A stretch of DNA of 64,000 nucleotides from Brachyhypopomus gauderio (Eukaryota; Chordata; Actinopteri; Gymnotiformes; Hypopomidae), in the NCBI RefSeq assembly GCF_052324685.1, contig NC_135228.1, forward strand, positions 16,635,111 through 16,699,110, given 5' to 3'. Positions 46,401 to 64,000 of this stretch are shown one piece after another. Position 1 is the first letter of the stretch, and each line of letters opens with the position of its first letter. A program made the translations under genes and the position numbers. The notes under the pieces are model-generated. The model made no database searches. It saw nothing but the letters and a program-made list of their open reading frames with translations, and was not told the DNA's origin.

Positions 46401-49144
46401 AGGAATACTGTGGCTATATATTATACTGCAGAGCAGCTTATGTAGATCAGTTATATAAGAATCAGAAACACTTTATTGATCCCAGAGGGAAATTGCAGAT
46501 GTTATAAAAAATATTTTATTTTATACATAAATGGGTGTTACTGTAACATCTGCAATTTTCCTCTTGGACAAATGAGAGTTTGAACTCCATTTCACAAAGT
46601 TGAGTGTTCAACTCTGGTCAACTTACACATGCGTCATGAAATACTGGTCATGAAAGCCATGAGAACTTCATAATCTGCCTGCCTGATTTTCATCACAGGA
46701 AACACAGGTGAGATATGAACGAATACCTCTTTGCAGCATGCAAAGAACACAATGATCTTCTTCTGGACGTGACTTCTCAGAAAAGAAAAGAGCACGTTGA
46801 CCTTCTGATGCAGCTCACACACCACGTAGCTCTGTTCCAGAGTGGCAGGAGTGCTGAGGAGAGGATCAACAGGTCAGGTCAGTTCAGCAGTACTGAACAC
46901 CATGGTAAACCAGCCTCCAAGAGGACGCTTCAGCAGTACTGAACACCATGGTAAACCAGCCTCCAAGAGGACGCTTCAGCAGTACTGAACACTGAGCACC
47001 ACAGTAAGTCCTCCTCAAAACACAGCACCAAGACAAATGTTATCAAAAATAGCTAACCAAATTAAGCTGCTGTTTTTATTAATATTATTATGAAGAAGAA
47101 GAATTTAGTACAGTGGTCTGACAGCAAGTCGTGGTCTACCTACCTGAACTTGGCCTTCTCGTGCACCCACACATACTCAGGATCCTTCAGGCTGAGTCTT
47201 GCCAGGTCTTTGACAGACTTGGTTTGTGTGGCGGAGAACAGCAGTGTCTGTCTGCTCTTAGGGAGGTTCTCAATGATGGCGTTGAGCGTGTCAGCGAAAC
47301 CCATATCCAAAATCCTGTCTGCTTCATCCAGAACTACCACACGAAACGCATTCATCAGTCAGCTTCATGTACATCGAGCAGCTTTGTCTCCTGATACATC
47401 AATTCAGTACTTGACAAGAGCATATATTAAGCATATTACAAAACCATGACTGCCAAACCATATGACTTATAGTAAGTTTGGAAGATTTCCAAGAGTCGTG
47501 GAACATGTAAAAGACAAATGACCATCGGCCACATGCGGCACCTTACCGAGCATGTGCAGGTCTGAGGCAGAAAAGCTGGAGTTCTCGTCCATGTGCTGCA
47601 GCAGACGTCCTGGCGTGCAGATGACAATGTTGGTGCGGTGGATCTTCACCGACTCATCGTTGAGGTCCTGCAGGCAGGCCCAAAACAAGCCACTCCAGTA
47701 CTCGTTTCTAACAGTTATCTACCGACACGCGTATGCGTCAAGACCAACAAAGAGAGAAGCCAGAGAAACACACCTTTCCGCCAATCACAAGGCCAGCTGA
47801 AAATTCGTGGTTCTTTCCCACTTTCCTGAGCACCTCAAATGTCTGATAAGCCAGCTCTCGAGTGGGAGAGATGATGAGAGCTCCGAGACCATCCACAGCA
47901 GTCCACTGGTGACGGTACAAACACTCCAGGACCTAGACGGACCAACAGAGAACCTGATGTCCTGTAGCACCACACAACCACCACAGCTGACTCCATCCAG
48001 TGTGGGCTGTCAACTCTAATTCCATTTCCCAAGTCTTCCTATTAATGAATTGCTGCGTTTTTTTTAAGCCACCATGTTGTCTTTGTCACTGCTTCTGTGA
48101 GGATTACTTACAGGAATGAGGAAGGCCAGAGTTTTTCCCGAGCCAGTTTTTGCAGCTCCCAGAACATCCTTTCCTTGCAATGCAAAGCCAATGGTGTGTC
48201 TTTGGATCTCAGTGGGTTGTCGATACTGAGCCTCGAGTAGTCCTGAAATGAGAAGACAGCAACTACACTAGCACGCTTGCACTTACAAGAGCTTAAGATT
48301 CCAATACTTCACTGTTCATGTATATCATTATATTGTGCCTTACTTTTATGCCAAACATAATACCGACATCCATGTCCAACTTACCTTTCAGGGTATTCTT
48401 TGAGAGTGGAAAATCAGAGAATTTAACAGCTTCCTTTGGATTGATCTGTAACAGACAGAATAATAAACATCAGCTATTTTTCCCTGAAACACTGACCTCT
48501 GAGATAATCAGATAACACCTCCAACAATCCACTAAGGAAGGGATTACATTATGTGACAAATTGTATGTAGACTGATTATAGAATTACACACTCGGCACTT
48601 TATAAAACATCTACAGTGCATCTACACTGTCCACTTTATTAGACAGGTACACACTGCATCTCCTGTTCCTCCTTACACAGCTCAACATGTCTTGTACTGT
48701 TTATCACTGGTCAGTTTGTGACCCCAGGACAACCGCTCACTGGTTATTATGGACACAACCCACTGTTGGACATCTCCCCATCCATGGGGATGGCATGGCT
48801 GGAGGTGTTGACCTGGTAACTGTTGCTATGGTTATTACATGTGTCGACAGCACCGTTTGGTGGGAGGAAGTCGAAAAAGAGCAGCAGTCTCTCTGGTCAG
48901 AAACGGACCACTAGGATCACTAACCACATGATCTCGCTAACGTTAGTGGGTTGGTTTAGATACTCGCCTCTGAATACTTGTCCACCAGCTTCTTTATGTT
49001 TTCTCTTTCTACCTCCCATTCGCGTTTCTTCTTCGGTCTTGTGGTTTGTTTTTTGGTCTTGTCATATCTCTTCTTCCACTTCTTGAAGTTCTTAACCGGG
49101 TCGACCTTAACGTTTTTGTTCACCCTCGCCTTTTTTTCCCTCAT
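29472..49144 (-). CDS. ddx10: ddx10, DEAD-box RNA helicase 10 (yeast Dbp4/Hca4 homologue)
   Basis: Nucleolar ATP-dependent RNA helicase of small-subunit ribosome assembly; in yeast Dbp4 frees U14 snoRNA from pre-rRNA. Eighteen phase-consistent coding exons (828 residues; human 875): 48968-49144, 48385-48445, 48112-48242, 47774-47932, 47547-47667, 47144-47333, 46727-46853, 44575-44737, 42090-42174, 40911-41012, 40029-40116, 39670-39758, 38979-39306, 37892-37999, 37495-37659, 33908-33964, 31624-31772, 29472-29658. Motifs in order: Q-motif region near FSDFPLS/PTEIQ (68-93), AKTGSGKT (110-117), PTREL (146-150), TPGR (194-197), DEAD (219-222), SAT (250-252), ALHG (341-344), ATDIAARG (368-375), HRVGRTAR (398-405). 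A long acidic/basic tail follows and ends with [20 protein letters not shown] as in human. Intron 1 appears to use a GC donor. The donors at 37892 (GTCTGT) and 38979 (GTGCCC) are weak, so those borders are less sure. Confidence 0.96.
34110..34802. repeat. 27-bp minisatellite in ddx10 intron 16, about 25 copies
   Basis: The unit is 'cagacgtaggggtggaggta' plus 'gaggagg'. Because 27 is divisible by three, all reading frames stay open on both strands. This creates false proteins such as [10 protein letters not shown] and VEEADVGVE on the plus strand and PPLPPPLRL and STSTPTSAS on the minus strand. Confidence 0.95.
35710..35805. repeat. (AT)n microsatellite
   Basis: About 46 uninterrupted AT units in ddx10 intron 15. 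Confidence 0.97.
36412..36652. repeat. 23-bp minisatellite in ddx10 intron 15, about 10 copies
   Basis: The unit is 'catctcaaacagggagactg' plus 'gat', very homogeneous, with a few a/g changes in later copies. Confidence 0.95.
40398..40492. repeat. (CA)n microsatellite
   Basis: About 47 CA units in ddx10 intron 10. Looser CA-rich sequence continues to about 40905. Confidence 0.97.
41016..41370. repeat. 59-bp minisatellite abutting a ddx10 splice acceptor, 6 copies
   Basis: The unit begins 'aacacagagaacccagcgtc' and recurs at 41019, 41078, 41137, 41196, 41255 and 41314. The first copy forms the pyrimidine tract of the acceptor at 41013-41014. Copies are nearly identical. Confidence 0.95.
42370..44563. 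repeat. 2.2-kb TG-rich variant repeat filling ddx10 intron 8
   Basis: Almost the whole intron between the motif V exon (44575-44737) and the motif VI exon (42090-42174) consists of GTGTGTG, GAGTGAG and GAGGTGTG words in ever-changing order. It produces a spurious long His/Thr/Ser frame on the minus strand. Confidence 0.96.
44738..45115. repeat. 28-bp minisatellite carrying copies of a ddx10 splice acceptor, 13 units
   Basis: The unit in plus orientation is 'acacacagaacagatactgt' plus 'acctggac'. Each unit repeats the acceptor CAG and about the first 20 bases of the adjoining exon (44575-44737). Units 8-11 read 'cggaaaag' in place of 'cagaacag'. Confidence 0.95.
45160..45830. repeat. 35-bp minisatellite in ddx10 intron 7, about 19 copies
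   Basis: The unit is 'ctgacactatcaacacactc' plus 'ccactgaacacaccc'. Variants differ mainly at the 'cactatc/caccatc/catgatc/cacgatc' position, which forms short runs of identical variants. Confidence 0.95.
46460..46570. repeat. Inverted pair of LINE-tail-like sequence
   Basis: The left arm, 'actttattgatcccagaggg' then 'aaattgcagatgtta', is a common teleost LINE 3' end. The right arm (46538-46565) is its imperfect reverse complement ('taacatctgcaattttcctc' then 'ttgg'). The two arms of about 24 bp are separated by an AT-rich spacer. Confidence 0.6.
46875..46992. repeat. 55-bp tandem duplication in ddx10 intron 6
   Basis: The block 'ttcagcagtactgaacacca' through 'cctccaagaggacgc' occurs twice, with a third partial copy. 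Confidence 0.85.
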
Positions 49145-49600
49145 TTCTTAGTCAGGTTTTAATATCCAGTTAACCTACAATCGCAGTTTACCACGTAACG
49201 CACGTGGAGCGAGCGCAGCGCTTGTTCGAGAACCACCAGCAGTATAACTGGGCGCGCGAGCTCATTGGCGCCACCTACCGGTGTGGAGTCAAACCTCCCT
49301 GGTTACGCAACACCAACGTATCCGTCAGCTGCGTAGTTAACGAAGATAATACAGGAACTTGCGCAACAGAGGACACAAATCCCCACAACATACGCAGATA
49401 CGCAAAGATAAACCAGTTATGTACCTGGTTCTCTCTAAATTCAGGTATACATATCAAGTTTTTAAACAGCTCGAGTATCTCTTGACAAATATGTTATTTT
49501 CGTCAAACCACTCAATATAGATAGATATAGATGTGCTGTGATATACATAAAATACTCTTAACTTATGAGTCACGTAAAAACTTCAAGATAAACATGTTGC
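49145..49600. promoter_or_regulatory. ddx10 promoter region, CpG-bearing
   Basis: Sequence just before the ddx10 ATG (49190-49330) is rich in CpG (gcgagcgcagcgc, gggcgcgcgag) and has no TATA box, as in many housekeeping promoters. It is squeezed between ddx10 and the dixdc1 polyadenylation signal. Confidence 0.5.
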
Positions 49601-49611
49601 AATTCAAATTG

Positions 49612-49617
49612 TTTATT
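49612..49617 (-). terminator. dixdc1 polyadenylation signal
   Basis: A minus-strand AATAAA about 2.2 kb past the dixdc1 stop. It would define a long 3' untranslated region that includes the CA tract at 50935-51065. Earlier signals cannot be excluded. Confidence 0.55.
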
Positions 49618-50929
49618 TGGAAACCAAATAACTGATGTAGGTTAACATCCCAACAACCCATTGTTATAACACTCCAGCCATCCACATTTATAACAACCCA
49701 GTCTTGAAGTTGATAGTAGGAGAGGTGATACCACTGAGGTGTTGAAGCACAACGCTGAACAGTAAATCAGGCCGTACTACAACAAGATCAGACGCTTACA
49801 GGAAACAGCCTCTTACATGAAAGCAAGCATCATTTAAGACATCATTCAGAATTAATACAACATTGAAAATATAAAAGAATCAAGTTGCTCTTATAGTATA
49901 AACATATTTACACATATATATTAAACAAATTCAACAACAACACTGGTAGTAAATCTCATAGGAATGACCTTTCTCCAGTTACGGTACAGTACAGTCTAAA
50001 CACACTCTCCTTACTGTGGTATTCAATGCAGTAATGCTTCAGTTCTTGAACATTACATACACATAAAACAAACAAATGAAAATAAATAAATAAAACTAAC
50101 ATCTTTGTGTTGACCCCCGTTTTCTTTGTCAAACATTTTATGCAGATAATAACGGACTGCTACAAATCCCCCCCCCCCCCCCCCTCCCTCATTGCTTAAC
50201 ATAAGAGAAGACAAACTGAGCTTTTATACTTTCTGTATAAAACCATCTGTTTGTGTTTATGGAACCATCTGTTAAGAAAAAAAAAATAGATAAAATGAAA
50301 CAAAATGACTGGAAGTAACATCTAGGGTTCACTATGAACAGATCTTATTAAAAATACCAAATCCAGAAAAAAAAACATTGTTAGTCATTTGGTCCTCTAA
50401 ACTCACAGTGCCTGAAATATGTATCTTAAGGAAATCAAGCGATTTATTTATTATGCCCGTTAAAAAGAACAACAATGAACTTCGACTACCTATGCAGATT
50501 TAAAAGATCTAAAAAAATGGCTCAAGCAATCTGACCACGAGAGGGTTAACTGACCAGTGGGATCATAAAGAGTGAAGCTGAGAGAGGAACTGCTGTTCTG
50601 GGCAGGGCCTTCACTGAAGGCAGCATGTTTGCTCCATGTCCACCTTACACTCATCCTGGTGCTTGGAGGAGAGGTTGAGCTGACATCATATTTATTCATC
50701 CTTCTGTGCTTTTGTGCTGAAGGCTGCTGGATGCATCGGATCATTTGTGATGCTTCTACCATGAGAGTAATCATCAATAACTACTCAATATGTCCAGTGG
50801 TTCTAAATGAAAAAGACCCCTCATATCTAGCTTGGGGCACCCTCGGTTTCTCTAAGAATCTTCAAATATTCCAACGTACAGAACATTCTGTTCACCTATT
50901 CTATGCACCATTGTAGTGCACACGCACAT

Positions 50930-51067
<138 letters not shown>

Positions 51068-51745
51068 GTTTACAAACTGTCAAGAAAAATAAAAATAATT
51101 AAAAAAAAACAGCCTTCTGGCACTTTTACAAATGGGAGACTTCAGACACTGCACTCTCTGAAATGCCAAACAAAAGGTTTCTGTAGTCACAGCGTGACAA
51201 ATTGACAAACGGCTCCAAACGGAGCGTGCGGAGAAATAACATCTGTGCTCGGGCACCCCGCTGAGGCGAGGCTGTGCCCACGTGGAGAGCGCAGTAGTGA
51301 CATCGGTACTTCCTGCTGACCCGCTGACCCTCACGCTGGCTTTCCTGTGGAGCCGTTTCTGTTTAACCCGCAGGAGAACGAGGAAGGGGCGGTGGGCACC
51401 AGTTCAAGGTGCTCAGAGTGGCAGCTCAGCGTGTGTAGCGGACACACGCACATTAGTTTTGGCAGTTTGGCACGGTTCCCTGCATCTCTCCACACCTCCA
51501 TCACACCCTAGTGCGGGTCTGCCCCGGCCTCCTGTTAGGTCCTGTGTGGAGGGGGGACAAGAGAAAGAGTGGTATAGTGTGAATATCAATCTATACAGTG
51601 CAGTACCTCAGCACGTAAATAACAGTACACGACTTTGTCAATAACAGTTCTCTACTTTGTCAATAACAATACACTTTGTCAATAACAGTACACTACTTTG
51701 TCAAAGACGGAGGACCTGCGTCCCACTGTAAAACGGCTATGAGGA

Positions 51746-51780
<35 letters not shown>

Positions 51781-51782
51781 GT

Positions 51783-64000
<12,218 letters not shown>

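Overview
This is vertebrate nuclear DNA, almost certainly from a teleost fish. The genes carry many GT-AG introns, the microsatellites are long and pure, and the DNA transposons (Tc1-like, hAT-like) and L2-type LINE tails are of kinds common in ray-finned fish. Protein resemblances come from remembered family sequences, not from a database search. Exon borders were placed by hand from splice motifs and by checking that reading phases agree from exon to exon.

Layout, left to right. 1-1480: tmem45b (minus, runs off the left edge). 4383-4739: gng8, a two-exon G-protein gamma subunit (minus). 7634-8029: sycn, the pancreatic zymogen-granule protein syncollin (minus, one exon). 9407-14255: rfc2, clamp-loader subunit 2 (plus, 11 exons). 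14794-18551: lat2 (NTAL/LAB), an immune-receptor adaptor (minus), convergent with rfc2 as in human 7q11.23. 20623-23591: a nine-exon type II keratin-like gene with silk-like Gly/Leu-rich ends (minus). 25747-26205: a C11orf87 homologue (minus). 29472-49144: ddx10, a DEAD-box ribosome-biogenesis helicase with 18 coding exons (minus). 51783 to beyond 64000: dixdc1/Ccd1, a Wnt-pathway DIX-domain protein (minus, runs off the right edge). C11orf87, DDX10 and DIXDC1 all lie on human 11q22-q23, so the right half is a recognisable ancestral block.

The mobile-element history is clear in places. A 2.0-kb Tc1-like copy sits in the last rfc2 intron and holds a nested 658-bp hAT-like element with a perfect 8-bp target duplication. 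A second copy of the same Tc1 family, inverted, lies inside lat2. A separate 146-bp hAT-type MITE lies between sycn and rfc2.

The least ordinary material is in the introns of ddx10 and dixdc1. Several minisatellites begin at a 3' splice site and appear to have grown out of it. In one, 13 tandem units each repeat the acceptor and the first bases of the helicase exon. One ddx10 intron is about 2.2 kb of almost pure TG-rich repeat. dixdc1 has a recognisable internal first exon for the short Ccd1 isoform, with an MGAKQIKC start just downstream of a CpG-rich block. It also has an intronic array of twelve CACGTG E-boxes on a 15-bp period. I found no CRISPR array, rRNA, tRNA, retroviral element or prokaryote-like system. 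The genes are unrelated neighbours, not an operon.
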